From Daphnia pulex (lineage: Eukaryota > Arthropoda > Branchiopoda > Diplostraca > Daphniidae), in contig NC_060028.1 of assembly GCF_021134715.1 (NCBI RefSeq), positions 7,586,501-7,650,500 of the forward strand: 64,000 nucleotides of DNA. The letters run 5' to 3'. The notes under the pieces are model-generated. The model saw nothing but the letters and a program-made list of their open reading frames with translations, was not told where the DNA came from and ran no database searches. Position numbers and translations under genes: made by a program. Every line of letters begins with the position of its first letter. Position 1 is the first letter of the stretch. Positions 13,901 through 25,525 of the stretch are shown here, piece after piece.

Positions 13901-16328
13901 CGCATTATATTCTATCAGTTGCGAGGGATGGATCAAGAAGCCCTAAAGATAATTTCGATACGGTTATCCTATATATATCTGCCGATAAATACTTAGATCT
14001 GGTTGCTGGAAATGTTAAACTGATGGATGGACTTTTTTGGGTTGTTTTGCAGGTCAAGTCGGTGGCGAGGAGATGCTCCTGTTCAATTTGAGCGGGTTGA
14101 CCCGAAGCGAGGAGATCGGGTCGGTGGAATTGCATTTCTACAAGCGGCGGGCCGTCGGCCGGAAGAAGATGAGCAGCAAGGCCCATCACCAACACCACCT
14201 GCAGGGATTCGCCCTGGACCCGTCCGTCCAAGGATCGCCGGTCCGTCTCATTGGCAAGTGGCAAGTGGCGCTGGACAAGCGCGGATGGCAAGTCTACGAC
14301 GTCAGCCAGGCCGTCCATTCCGTTTCCCGTCAGCAATCATCGCCCACCGGCCAGCAGCAGCAGCAGCTGGGCTTCATGTTCCAGGGCGTCAAGCGCTCGT
14401 CGGGCCTCTACGAGAATTTGCCCATCGATTCCGTCCTCCGGATGGATCCGTCGCCCTTCCTGGTGGTTTTCTCCAACGAGAGGTCCAACGCCACTCTGGA
14501 GGAGACGGGCCTCGTCTCCCAGCGCGATCTCAACGCTTTGCCCGACTCCCAGGATGCTGTCCAGCCAGAGCAGCAGCAGCCGGGCGACGCCAGCCGTCTG
14601 CGTCGCTCCATCGACGATAACGAACTGCCCGAAGCTGACCATTACCTCAACAGCAATGTCATCCCTCAAACCAGTCCGGGAATGTTGCAGGCCCGCTCAT
14701 CATCTTCGTCGCGTCAGCCGGCCGGCGGCCCAGCAGCAGCAGCAGCAACAGCAGCAGGTAGCCGCAAGATAAGTGGTGAAGCCAGCAGCAGTAGTAAGAG
14801 CAGCAGCAGCACTCTACCTTATCCCAAGTCTCATTCATCGGGAGTGGCTGGTGCCACCTTGGCCTGGCCGGAAGATAAGAGGAAAAGGACGGGCAGCGGT
14901 AGCGGTGGCGGCAGTGGCAATGGCAATGGCGGCGGCAGCAACAGCCGCAAGGGAAAGCGACGTAACCGCAAGCTGCCAGAAACCTGGCATTACAATCAAC
15001 AGGTAGAGGATAGATTTATAGACTCTCTATGAGCGCATTTGAATATTTCTAAATAATATCTAGACGATGGATCCTATTTTCTCTCTAGCTAGTCCCTTTT
15101 TCTCTGCTGGTAAAATAGCACGCACGCTTTTATTTTGTTGAAAAAAGAAAGATGGGCGACGACTCCGCCCATCCATTGAGCTACTCAGTTTTATCAGCCA
15201 TCTTACTTCCCTCTTTCTCTCCGTCTTTCAAAAAAGAAAAAGCTTTTATCGGTCATCTTCGGTCGAGTCAAAACTTGAAAGAAGACTCGTATTTAGTGAA
15301 GGAGAAACACACAACAGACAACGCACACGGGCCCTGTAAATGGAAGAGATCCTCTTAACTCCATTGTTGTCTGTTGATTCAAAAAAGCGCGCTTTCTTTT
15401 TTCCGCTTTTTTTTACAATAGCCGCTTTTAAAAAAATAATAATAATTATAGACTAAACTTCACTTGTAGTATCTTTTCACGGGGTTTTTTAAAAAAGATT
15501 TTTATTTTTTATTTTTTCTACGTTGACTGACAAGCCGAAAACCAGTTGACATGGGCATAACACAAAAGAGCTTTCTGCTGTTCGAAAATGCGCGCGCGCA
15601 CCCGCATCATCACACACAGATTTTAACCGCATCTCGCACTCTATCTTCTATTCTTATTTTTTTTTTCTAAAAGGCTTTTTAACGTTCAGGCGTTTCTTAT
15701 TTTTTGGTGGTGGTGGGGGGAGAATGTATCCAATCACGCATAGATGATGGAATTTTATTTTTGTGTGTAGAACTGACAATTTAATTTCCCTTTTTTTTCT
15801 TTGTTGAATTTGTTTTTTTCTGTTTAGCAACACGTCAACGATGCCAGACTTGACGTGCCGGAAGATGCCGGCAGATCGCTGTGCCAGCGCCGGAAATTGA
15901 CGGTCGACTTCAACGAAATCGGCTGGGGAGAGTGGATCATATCGCCAAAGACATTCGAGGCCCAGTACTGCGCCGGCCGCTGTCCTTTCCCTCTAACTAA
16001 GGTAAAATAATCTAAACTAAATCAAATCATCTAATATTATACTACATATACTGTCGCCGATCGATGATATTGGAACTTTGATCCGATTTTTATTATTTTG
16101 TATTAACGAGTTTCTGTCTTAATGGTTGTATATTAGGAGTTGAATCCGACGAATCACGCAACTATCCAGAGTATCGTTCACGCCATCGGCGGCCATCCGG
16201 AAGTGCCGGCTCCGTGCTGCGTGCCCGACGTCCTGTCGTCGCTGACGCTTCTTTACTTTGACGACAACCGCAACGTCGTCCTCAAGAATTACCCCAGCAT
16301 GACGGCAGAGAGCTGCGCTTGCCGGTGA
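10992..16328 (+). CDS. TGF-beta family ligand, BMP3/GDF10-like
   Basis: Secreted dimeric growth-factor precursor of 546 residues. Exons: 10992-11316, 14053-15002, 15828-16001, 16137-16328. The protein starts with a signal peptide, followed by a propeptide with the usual '[10 protein letters not shown]' start and a long region rich in Ser, Gln, Ala and Gly. The mature domain, encoded by the last two exons, has all seven cystine-knot cysteines, including the CC pair that supplies the intermolecular disulfide. Signatures such as [33 protein letters not shown] and MTAESCACR at the end resemble vertebrate BMP3/GDF10 more than Dpp/BMP2/4 or Gbb. Basic sites RKGKRRNRK (about 14943-14972) and SRLRR (about 14590) are candidate furin cuts. 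The TGF-beta fold is certain; the BMP3 subgroup rests on remembered family sequences. Confidence 0.88.
11317..14052 (+). other. First intron of the BMP-like gene
   Basis: Intron of 2.7 kb between donor AGAG|GTAAAA and acceptor TTTTGCAG. It is the longest intron in the window, where most are under 110 bp. It contains T/A runs and TTC/GAA tracts and no convincing coding frame. Long first introns of developmental ligands often carry enhancers; that is inference here. Confidence 0.75.
14724..14757 (+). repeat. Coding CAG/GCA tract in the BMP-like propeptide
   Basis: An imperfect GCA repeat encodes an alanine run in the propeptide, upstream of a Ser/Gly-rich linker and the basic cleavage site. 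Such tracts are prone to length variation and lie outside the conserved mature domain. Confidence 0.75.
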
Positions 16329-17321
16329 ATTTCTTATTTTTGTTTTTTCCCCATCAATTCCAAACATAAGATGATGATGATGCCCGGCTCTGGCGATGCA
16401 ATAGCAGAAATTCATCCCCTCCACATCCAATCAGCTCGCACGAGCCAACACGCAACCTCGTCAAAAAATCAAACAAAATTGGACACTACAACAAACACAC
16501 AAGACCAGCCACATTCCCCCACCAAACACACACCACATATAACCTCTAGGAGCCGCCAATCAGCAGCAGTTGTGTACAGAGAGAGAGACAATCCAGTGAA
16601 AAAATCCACTTTTTTTTTCTTTTCTATCTCATTTTTACATTCGACAATTTCGCCTCCCGACTTGTTTTTTTTTTTAATTTGTCGTCAATTTGAACTTATC
16701 GATTTTTTTTTATTCCTGAAGTCTAATAATTAATTCATTTTAATCATTAAAAATTAATAATTACTAATAAACTACATCGTCAATTCGTAACAGATAACGA
16801 GAGATTGTCCATCGAGATGTTTAGATATCAAACCCAAACCCCACCCCTCCACTTTTTTTTCTCGAAACTTTTATCAAAAATTACCTGAAATGGCATTTGG
16901 CTAAATTCGTTCCCGCTAATAATTTCGCTGTCTCATTTAAAAAAAAACAAAAAAAAAAAAAAAAAATTAACTTTTTTAAAAGATATTATAAATTCGAAAA
17001 AACAAAACAAGAGAGAGGATAGGTCAACCGAAATGTATATACCTGAGTGTCCAATATCTGAGCCGGACATGGTATATATTAAAAAATAACAAACAGCCAT
17101 ACAGAGAGGAAAAGAGAGATTGACCCCACCTTGTTATTTAAATATTTTAAAAAGATCCCCCCTTTAAAAAAAATTCTTGTTTCAACAAATTCGGGAACGA
17201 TGTAATATCGACAGAGTCCTTTGTTGTGCAAACTAGAAAGACAAAAAAAGAATTATCGGACGGACCGATATGAGAGAGAAAACAAAACAAAAAACAAAAC
17301 TAAACTAATTCCGTTGTTGTT

Positions 17322-17346
17322 TGTGTGTGTGTGTGTGTGTGTGTGT
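17322..17346. repeat. GT dinucleotide microsatellite
   Basis: Twelve or so GT units with no interruption. Confidence 0.9.
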
Positions 17347-19481
17347 AGTACGTTGTTTGTTGTAATCACGTCTATATGGCCAAAACGGGAGCGCTCGAGG
17401 GATTCTTTCTTGTTGATTCTTCTTCTTTTCTTTCCCTCCTTCCACATCATATATAGAGTACTACTATACTACTACCTATACCACCCATCTCCTCTCTATT
17501 ATATTTACTATTTCTATATAATATAATATAGGAACGATGTTGTTGGACGTGTTCTCTTCTTTCTTTCTTTCTTTTTTCCAGCTTCCCCAATTTTATCTCG
17601 GACTCTGTTTTCCCCTTTTTTTTAAATATTTTTTTTCGCTGCTGTTCTGCTGTTCTGCTGTTGTTTATGTTTCTCGTAACTGGCTGTTCTCTGATTGCAG
17701 TTGGCAGCCGTGTGCGATGGTATGTCCTAGTCATCATATTTCCTCGTGTTTCTTCTTCTTCTTCTTCTTATATTTTCGCCCTGATTTTTCTTTTTCTTTT
17801 TTTAAATTTCTCCATCTTGCCCAGCTCCTCTCAAGTTTATTATTATTATCTTCTTTCCTTTTTTTCCGTCTCGTCTTTCTCTCTCTCGTTTCTATATTTT
17901 ACAAATTAAGCCATTTTCTTTTTTTTTTCTTTTTAAACAAACGCAAGTTTTCTTTCTTTTTTTTTGTAATTTTTAATAATATGTTCTAACGATTTATCCA
18001 CATCCGGCGTGTCTCGTCTGTTACAAAAATACTGTCGAAAAAACAAAAAGAAAAAAAAAACATATTTTGTCTTCCCTTTTTTTATTTTTATTTTTTCGCT
18101 CCCTCCTTATTATTGCATCAACCCCATAAATTACAATAAAATTCTCACACGTTCATCGACCGAATTTGTTTTCATTTCAACTACGTAATTACGTGTCCAC
18201 CGTTTTGTACATAGACACGCAAACATAGAAATGTCGAAAAACAAAAATCAGAAAAAAAGGTTTTTCAACAAATTTATTCCGTTCGATATTATAGTAATAT
18301 CATAGTAATATCGTGTGCGCGGGACCTTGGGTGTAGATAACTAAAGTTGTGTGTGTGTGTATCTTGGAAGCCGGAAAATATAGTATTCGTAAGGGTACGA
18401 GTGGGGAAGGAGGGGATCATGGAGGGGGGAAGGAAATAACTTTTGACTCTGGTGAATCGCATTACCGTTGACTTGACATTTGACCGACCCAGCGGCTCTC
18501 CACCGTGACCCGAAACTCTTCTTTAATGATATACATAAAGCCTCTTTTCTTTTCTCCATACGTCTATCCTATATCTAGCTGTCTGCATATACACGGCTGA
18601 TGATGTGGGAAAGAAGAAAAGGGAATCGAGAGAGCGACGATATGAATGTCTTGGATGTAATTTTTTTTTATTTTTTACGGCGGAAGCAACTACACACACT
18701 CACAAAGTGGAATGCGGAGAACTATCGGAAAAAGCTATGGGAGGAACGAAAGAGATCCATCAGTTTATTACCAACCAGCTGTGTAACATTTGTATACGCG
18801 TTTACTATATATTTGAATAGAGAAGAAGAAGAAGAAGAAGGAAAAAGAAAACTAGTTAAAACGTCAAAACGGGCGTCATCATTCGTCAAACAAGTGAATT
18901 TGTCCAGCACAGACGAGAAAAGGAAAAGTCCCGCGACTGCGGCCGGCCTCCCACCAAGCCCAGAAGAGCTCGGCATTTCTCACGAGTGTGAAATAAACGA
19001 TGCACACTCCGTCAAACGTTATACAACCGAGCTGGACTGCTCAGTCTATATATTCCACCACCACCTTTTCTTTTCCACTATGCTCCTCCTTTTCGGTGCT
19101 GCTGCTGTGTGGGGTGGAAATTCGAGCTAGTGAATAGACAGAAGAAAAAGAAACTTGACATCCTCGTACATCAAACAACCGTCGTCCCTCAACACACACA
19201 CACACACAATAAGTTTGGGAATCCGAACGGCAGCAGCAGCGACCAGCAGGAGCTAATTACAAAAAGAAAAAAGGGGGAATGATGATCGATGACGGCAATT
19301 ACGACCAACAATGGCTCCCACATCGGTCGTGGACGTTGTACAACATTTCGAATCATCCGAATCATATAATACATGTGTGTACATGTATACTTAACAATCT
19401 CCTACGTGTATGAAAGAGAAAGAAGAAGAAAGAAAAAGAACAAACATGAAAAACTAAAATCAAGCCGGGCCACAAGAAATA

Positions 19482-19512
19482 TAACAACAACAACAACAAC
19501 AACAACAACAAT
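19482..19512. repeat. CAA trinucleotide microsatellite
   Basis: About ten consecutive CAA units in noncoding sequence. Confidence 0.9.
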
Positions 19513-20854
19513 AAGAAAACAAGAAGAATGGCTGACCAGTCATCGAGTCGACACGTACAAGACCTTTCAGGCTAATCAGGTTACGCGCGGTTTCACCCGC
19601 GTCTCGAGTGATCGCCAGCCGAGATATTACCGAGTCGTCCAATTAGCTTGATGGCCACATCAACCAACCCATCACGCACGTATGTTTCTCTTTTTTTCTT
19701 TTTTTAAAAGTTTTTCCTTTTTTCCTTTTCTTTCCACGGGTTAGAAAAACCGGACCTTTTTATCGAACGGGTTGGCACGAACCGGTCCGTACCCAGCAGC
19801 TGAGTACTTTTTATTTCCCGATTTCGTTTGTATATATATATATACTTTGACTCGGACGTGATATTACATGGTGGTTATTATTATCATCTATTGGGAGGTC
19901 CATGTCTGACCGGCGGCCGCCTCGGCAGCCAAATTGAATTCTATTTTTATTTTATTTTTTTCAAAAATCAAAATTTTACCGCGAAAAATTCTTGGTGTAT
20001 ATTTTATTGCCGATAGCGATGTATGCGCATCTCTCTCCCCCTTCTTCCAGCCGCCATTGGGAGAAAACACACCGGGGCGGACACTTTGTAACCTTTTTTC
20101 CCGATTTGATTTATTCATCCATTTTTTCTCTCTTCTTTAAGTTCGGGGGTGAAATGTTGGAGGAGAAAATCTCTAGGCCAAAAAAAGCACAAAAACGAAC
20201 GGAACCAAAACCTTGTGGAGATCGTAAAAGAAGGGGCTCAGGTAACAAAGGAGGGAAGAAGAAAAAAAAAGAGATATTTAGGACGGTGTCACCATCTACC
20301 ACGACTGTAAATCAAACGGGGCCAAACGTTCCACCTCTATACTTTGTTCCCATGCACACACACGCCGTCCGTCCACTTTTTTTTGTAGATGTTTTATTTT
20401 GGCCAATAATTGCCAGGTTTGCAAACGGGTTTTTTTTCTAACGATCTTTTGACGGTCCAGCGGTGAAATAATGGCCTCAAGTAGAGTACTAATAGCTAGA
20501 GCCAATTGGAACGGGATATCCTATCATAAATGAAGGGGGAGATGGCTGCTGCTGCTGGTCTGCCTGCTGTTGCCTTGGAGATATTTGTTTGGTTTCTATT
20601 ACGTTTTGGGCTACCGGTCTAAAGTCGAAAAAAAAAAATCTATTTATGGCGGAATATTTAAAGCCACACCCGTGGTTTTCCAACAGAAAATAAAGGGGGA
20701 AAAATAAAAGTTAAGAGAGAGAGAGAGAGACAGTTCAACTCGGATATCTGATCGGAATTTTAGATTTATGGAGACGTTGGAGATGCCCAACTGAGCTCAT
20801 GTTGCCTGTCCATATTCCCCTGTTCCTCTCCCCGCAGCTTATTTGTAGACGATA

Positions 20855-20868
20855 GGGGGGGGGGGGGG
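20855..20868. repeat. Homopolymeric G run
   Basis: Fourteen consecutive G bases. The length is uncertain because such runs are often miscalled. Confidence 0.8.
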
Positions 20869-21401
20869 CCGGGCCAGCAACGACGGACAAGAGAAATAGA
20901 GAAGCATGCAGCATTAATGAAGAGACCTGCTGATCAAAATGGACTGTTATAGGTAGAGCTTAAGAGCTCATCCACATTTTAAGTCCTCTTTGTTGGACAC
21001 TAAATCCACCGGCCGTTAGTTTTACAGCTCTGCACTGCCACAAAAGGAAGCCCCTGCAACGGCCCTTCATTCATGAGACGGACTTGTAAGTTAATCGCTG
21101 ACCATTTCCAAAAAAGAAAAAGAAAACGTGAACACGGTGTCGACCTCGTTTGTTTCTCGAAATAACTTGACGCCCAGTCCGTCCATTTAACCGAAATGGT
21201 TTGCCCGTGTATACAAACGGCTTCGCATTGCATTGATACAAACACAGCACTTTAGCAAATAAAAAAGTGAGCAAAGTATTGAATTGTCGTCTGAAAGACT
21301 TACTTGATGAGATAGAAAGTGCGATCGAACTTAAATCGTTGTGAAGAATTCTTGATAAGGAGAAGAACAAGGCAACATTTTCTTGTTTCGTAGCTTTTCA
21401 A

Positions 21402-22600
21402 TCAAATACGGCGAGTCGTCTTGCGCTTGAAATAAATTTTCCGAGTCAAGAGACTCGTGACGCAGGGAATTTGCTTGCGCTGGTGCATGTTCGAGTCTTG
21501 AGGCGTATTGGATTCGAAGCCGATCGAGACTATTCGAGAGACGGTCGTCATCAAGGAGAGTAGATCGTCTTCTCGGCCGCGCTCCGACAGCACGTAGCAC
21601 AACGCCTGGACGAACCAAGATCCGTTAGTCGTATTGCGCCAGGAATAGAAACCTAAAAAGGCAACCGGGGCGCCCACAAAATGGCAATGGAGTAAGTCAT
21701 TGGGAGTAAATTAGGTACGTTTTTCACAATGTCATTTTTACCCGGAACAGTTGAATACGCAATCAGGAAATCCGCGTGAGTGGGTATTTTGTAAGCCACT
21801 GCACTGGGCGAATCGGTTTCTGTGACTCTGGGCAACATTGTTGTACCTGCATCCAATCTGTCCCCCTGGCAAGCCTTTTCAAAGTAAACCATAATTAACT
21901 CAAGGTATTTGGGGACAGTGAAGTCCATTTTTTTAAATAATGTTTACCTGAATAAAGAAAAGCTTTGGTTTTCCAGCCAATGTGGGACATTGGTCAGACG
22001 TAAAGTGGGACCACAATTTTTCAGGTTTGTACTGCTGGTCTTTGGCATACAATATGCCATCATCACCATGGGACATCAATGCAACGAGAACACAATCGTG
22101 TTCAGAGTGATCCTCACTTGCCACTGAAAAAAAAATCACAAATAAATCAAAATTGAAAATGAAATTCAACTATGGGAAATTGCTTACATTTAATTATTTC
22201 AGTATTTAGTTCATTGAATGTCAGATCATTGAAATATGTGACATCAAAGTCCAGTTCCCTCAACCTCATGTACAGGTTGTCTCTGTCTTTAGATGTTCCA
22301 GCACGTGGTTTTAAATCAAGATTGGGGTTGAAGTTTTCGTGATTAAAGATGCAAGCCTTCCCTCGCTTCACATGATTCATGTTATATGCTTCTGAGTCAC
22401 GATCAACAGGTAGGAAAGCAAAGCTGGGAAGGTCGGTATTCAAGCCAGGCCTTCAAAGACAAAAAATAAATGTGATTAGTGATTACTTGAGTGTCAAATA
22501 GTTTCAAGCCTTTCTTTTTTTTTACTTACTGTTTGAATTTAACATCAGGTTCATCATGTTTTGAACCCAATTCATTATTCTGAATTCCAACTTCCTCCAT
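21402..22600 (-). CDS. Effector caspase (caspase-3/7, drICE/Dcp-1 type)
   Basis: Cysteine protease of the apoptotic execution step, 297 residues. Exons: 22600-22530, 22450-22188, 22123-21948, 21874-21742, 21652-21402. The large subunit carries the catalytic His in MSHGDDG and the catalytic Cys in QACQG; an intron splits this pentapeptide between its Q and A codons. The small subunit contains FYSWRNTTNGSWFVQALC (substrate-binding loop) and ends with a TSLLTRKIYF-like motif typical of executioner caspases. The N-terminal part before RGKACIFNH is short, so there is no CARD or DED; activation by an upstream caspase is expected from family knowledge. An Asp-rich stretch between subunits (about LPRVTETDS) is the likely processing site. 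Confidence 0.94.
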
Positions 22601-23159
22601 TTTATTTTACAAAACAATATTATGCCACTTGTTGGTTAGTGTTCAGGAATGACTCAACCAAGATGACTCAAACAGTTTTATACTATTTAGCAATAGATTT
22701 TTTCACAATCACAGTTTACTTGACAGTTCCTATCTCTGTGCATTGATTTTAACGAACCTGCCTCTGCCTCCTTTATTCGAGTTGAAAAAGACATCAGCGC
22801 AACCTACTGACGAAATGACCAAGCAGTTTCCCGGACGGTTGGCGGGTTGGAGCAATCTGTTTAAAAAAATAAATAATTTATAAAATGATTTTTTATCTTT
22901 TTCTAGAATCAAGGGATGAATCACTTAGGCTATGGTGTGTTGAACTCCATAGCAACTGCATCGTAATGTTAATTGCGAATGCATCTCATTCCTTGTTTGT
23001 TGTTTCCAAAATGAGAAACTACAAGTCTGGCATTTTTTGTTCAAATAGTTTTATTGTTAGAAATCAGCAAAGAAAGTCAATTAGTCATTTTCAATCGCAC
23101 AGTAAATAATTTCTGTCTTGAATTTTAAATGAACATTTTCATTCCGAATCATGCAATCA
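22601..23159. other. Spacer with the 3' flank shared by the C1q genes
   Basis: No gene seen. The part from about 22971 to the end of the C1q gene is a diverged copy of 25347-25525, showing that the 3' flank was duplicated with the gene. Confidence 0.7.
22971..23158 (+). repeat. Duplicated 3' flank, copy A
   Basis: Shares long near-identical stretches with 25347-25525, for example GAATGCATCTCATTCCTTG and TTTTCAATCGCACAGTAAAT. Together they mark one boundary of the C1q gene duplication. Confidence 0.85.
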
Positions 23160-25055
23160 TCACACCATCAACGTTTTTACAAACTGGGAAATGTCTTCCT
23201 CGAGCAGGAAACCATTAAATTGGCTGAATGGACCATTCAAAGTCGTCCCTGGTGTTAAGTAATCAATTTCTAACCAGATTTGATCTCCCTTATTCAAATT
23301 CAACGTTGATTGAAGGGAAAGGGTTTCATCTTGCACTGTGGCGCTGATCTCGTCAGAATAACTCCTTGCAATTCGATCCCCGTTCTTATACAAATAAAGA
23401 TAACAATTCTGTATTGTCGAAGATCCCGTAAATCGTATCAGTCCCGTGAAGGAGAAAAAGTACTTGCCCGCGACCGGTGCCGTGAATTTGCCTGATGTAA
23501 AATTCATGGCTCCTCCCACGTTTAGTATTTCAACGTCGAATGGAATAGGGATCTTAGTTTCGTTAAAGGTTACGTTTCTTTGAGCGTAGAAGTAGGTAGG
23601 AGAAGATTTAACATCCGCGTAACCGATCCACGTCTGGAAACCTGCAAATTTGATTATGTATTACTATGTAGAACTATAAATCGTTACAAGTTTACAATAC
23701 GTGAACTTGTATTAAAGAAGCTCATACCTGAGTCAAAGGGCAGTTTATTAAAATCGCAATAAACAGCTTCAATCATTGCTCTTCCCATAACGGAATATAA
23801 TCCACTCAAGGTGTGCCCCTTTCTCCACAAATCTTCGCATGACTTTGGCATTCCAGTGACAGTCACTTGTCCGGTACATTCAAAACGGCCAAGTGTGTGG
23901 ACACCTGATGAAGTCTCTAGTTGAGTTCGACCAAAATTCAGCCGAGTAATGGGCAGAACAGTTTTATCAGTAATGACTCCTGCGTTTGTTAAAAATAGTT
24001 GGTCGGTTATTTAACATTCAAAAGAATCTTTTAAGATGATATTGAACCATCGTCGGATAACTGAATAGGCGCAGCAGAGTCGCAGTTGCATGTTAAAGGA
24101 GTTTCGACGCAATTTCCATCGATCCCGCACTGGCAGGTGTGGGTGTCTGTGTTGTTGCCCGACCAGAAATATTTGGCAATGCCTCCTTTGTCGTTCCACC
24201 AACAATAAGAAACCCCAGCAATTTCAAAAGGAGAAAAGTTGCAATCATACTAGGTCCAGTAAAAATATTAATGCGACTATATTAGTTTCATCCATGCAAG
24301 TTTAAGGGAAACTTCAAACTTGTGCTACTAACTTTAATTATCTGATGGCATTCCGCCGATAACTCAGCCAAAGCTGACATTTGTCTACTAGTGGCGTTGT
24401 AGTTGATGGCTCTGGAATAACAACCCGGATCGGCGCAATGGCCCACGTTCAAAGGTCCTTCGCTATCGTGTGGGATGGATGTGGATTCTACAACGTCAAG
24501 TTAAGTGAAATCTTTTAGAATATTCATTCAGATTCTGGATATTTTCTTGTTCAGACCTTTAATCATGTCGCAGTAGACGTAAATGGGGTTGTCACCAACT
24601 CCCTGGCCGTCAGGATCGATCCAGTTCATTCCGGAAGTGAGGAATGGGTCCGCTAGATGAGCCTCTCTGCACGTTCTGTGGATGCTGCCGCTCTTTCCAC
24701 CTGATTGGGCGTTGACTGCATCGACGTATTTAAAAATGGATTTTGAGTTGACTACTCGTTCATTCTCCAGGGCGAGTTCCAACCTGGCAACTTTTTGTTC
24801 GAGCACTTCTAGCCTGGCGTCTTTGATTTCCAGTTGAACGACATTCTCTTTCAATACTTGTCTCACTTCAATCTTGTTTAGATTTAATTCAATTTATTAC
24901 GAAAATTCATTGGTGAATCTGAGAGAAATTCTTACCAACTGATCAGATAATTGTTGCAAGCGCTCCTCTACAGAAAGGCCATTTGCGATCGTAATAGACC
25001 AGCATAATAAAACTAAAATGCCAACTGGTAATAGCGAAGCGAAGATGCGACCCAT
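23160..25055 (-). CDS. Secreted CNTNAP-like fibrinogen-type/C1q-domain protein, copy A
   Basis: Predicted secreted protein of 508 residues. Exons: 25055-24936, 24872-24557, 24487-24333, 24249-24048, 23979-23728, 23641-23160. Order: signal peptide (MGRIFASLLPVGILVLLCWS), a heptad-rich coiled coil, then a fibrinogen-like module (SGMNWIDPDGQG, VYCDM, a WWNDKG/YFWSG segment and the CQCGIDGNC…CNCDS cysteine cluster). This resembles the fibrinogen-type module of neurexin IV/CNTNAP proteins. A second short module follows (SCEDLWRKGHTLSGLYSVMG…VYCDF), and the last exon encodes a C1q jelly-roll (GKFTAPVAGKYFFSFTG, LYLYKNGDRI, GDQIWLEID). C1q heads usually trimerise and bind ligands, so a pattern-recognition or matrix role is plausible but inferred. 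Tandem paralogue of the next gene. Confidence 0.86.
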
Positions 25056-25525
25056 GTTTTCTACTTTTTTTAAAGAAAGTGCACTAAATTCTGAATGATC
25101 CTTGCTTATAATCTTATATACTATATCAGATCGATAGATAAGAAGTGCGGGGAACTATTTTTTTGTGCGCGTGATTTTATGTGCGTTGTTTTTTAAGGTG
25201 CAAAAGTCAGATGTGTTTATTCGAATTCGAATGCGGGTCATGATTACTAATCAATTTGTGCAAGCAGTAGCCTAAACAACGGAAAGTAAATGGCGATATG
25301 AAACATAACGTCGCATATCGAAGAAATTGATGATGGTATTATGATAATTGTGAATGCATCTCATTCCTTGTTTACAGCAAGAGAAACTACAAGTAAAATA
25401 TTTTCATTTTATCAAATATTTTTATTGTTATAAATTACCAGAGAAAGCCAATTATTCATTTTCAATCGCACAGTAAATAATTTCTGTTTTGAATTTTTAA
25501 AAATGAACATTTTCATTTCGAATCA
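25056..25525. other. Spacer between the tandem C1q genes
   Basis: Contains the promoter region of copy A and, from about 25347, the duplicated 3' flank of copy B. No other gene seen. Confidence 0.6.
25347..25525 (+). repeat. Duplicated 3' flank, copy B
   Basis: Partner of 22971-23158. The offset of about 2.37 kb equals the distance between the two C1q stop codons. Confidence 0.85.

Larger units (their letters stand above)
16329..21401. other. 3' region of the BMP-like gene and AT-rich spacer
   Basis: Five kilobases without a supported gene. The first part is probably 3' UTR: AATAAA motifs occur near 16767 and 18134. A GT dinucleotide tract lies at 17322-17346, a CAA tract at 19482-19512 and a 14-base G run at 20855-20868. 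Open frames here encode only Phe/Ser/Lys-rich low-complexity peptides. Confidence 0.55.

Noticed and set aside
14027-14620. Alternative frame of 197 codons within the BMP-like exon 2
   Set aside because: Overlaps the real exon, which continues in frame from exon 1 and carries the TGF-beta propeptide motif.
17537-17989. Phe/Ser-rich frame of 150 codons
   Set aside because: Translation of poly-T-rich sequence in the presumed 3' region of the BMP-like gene.
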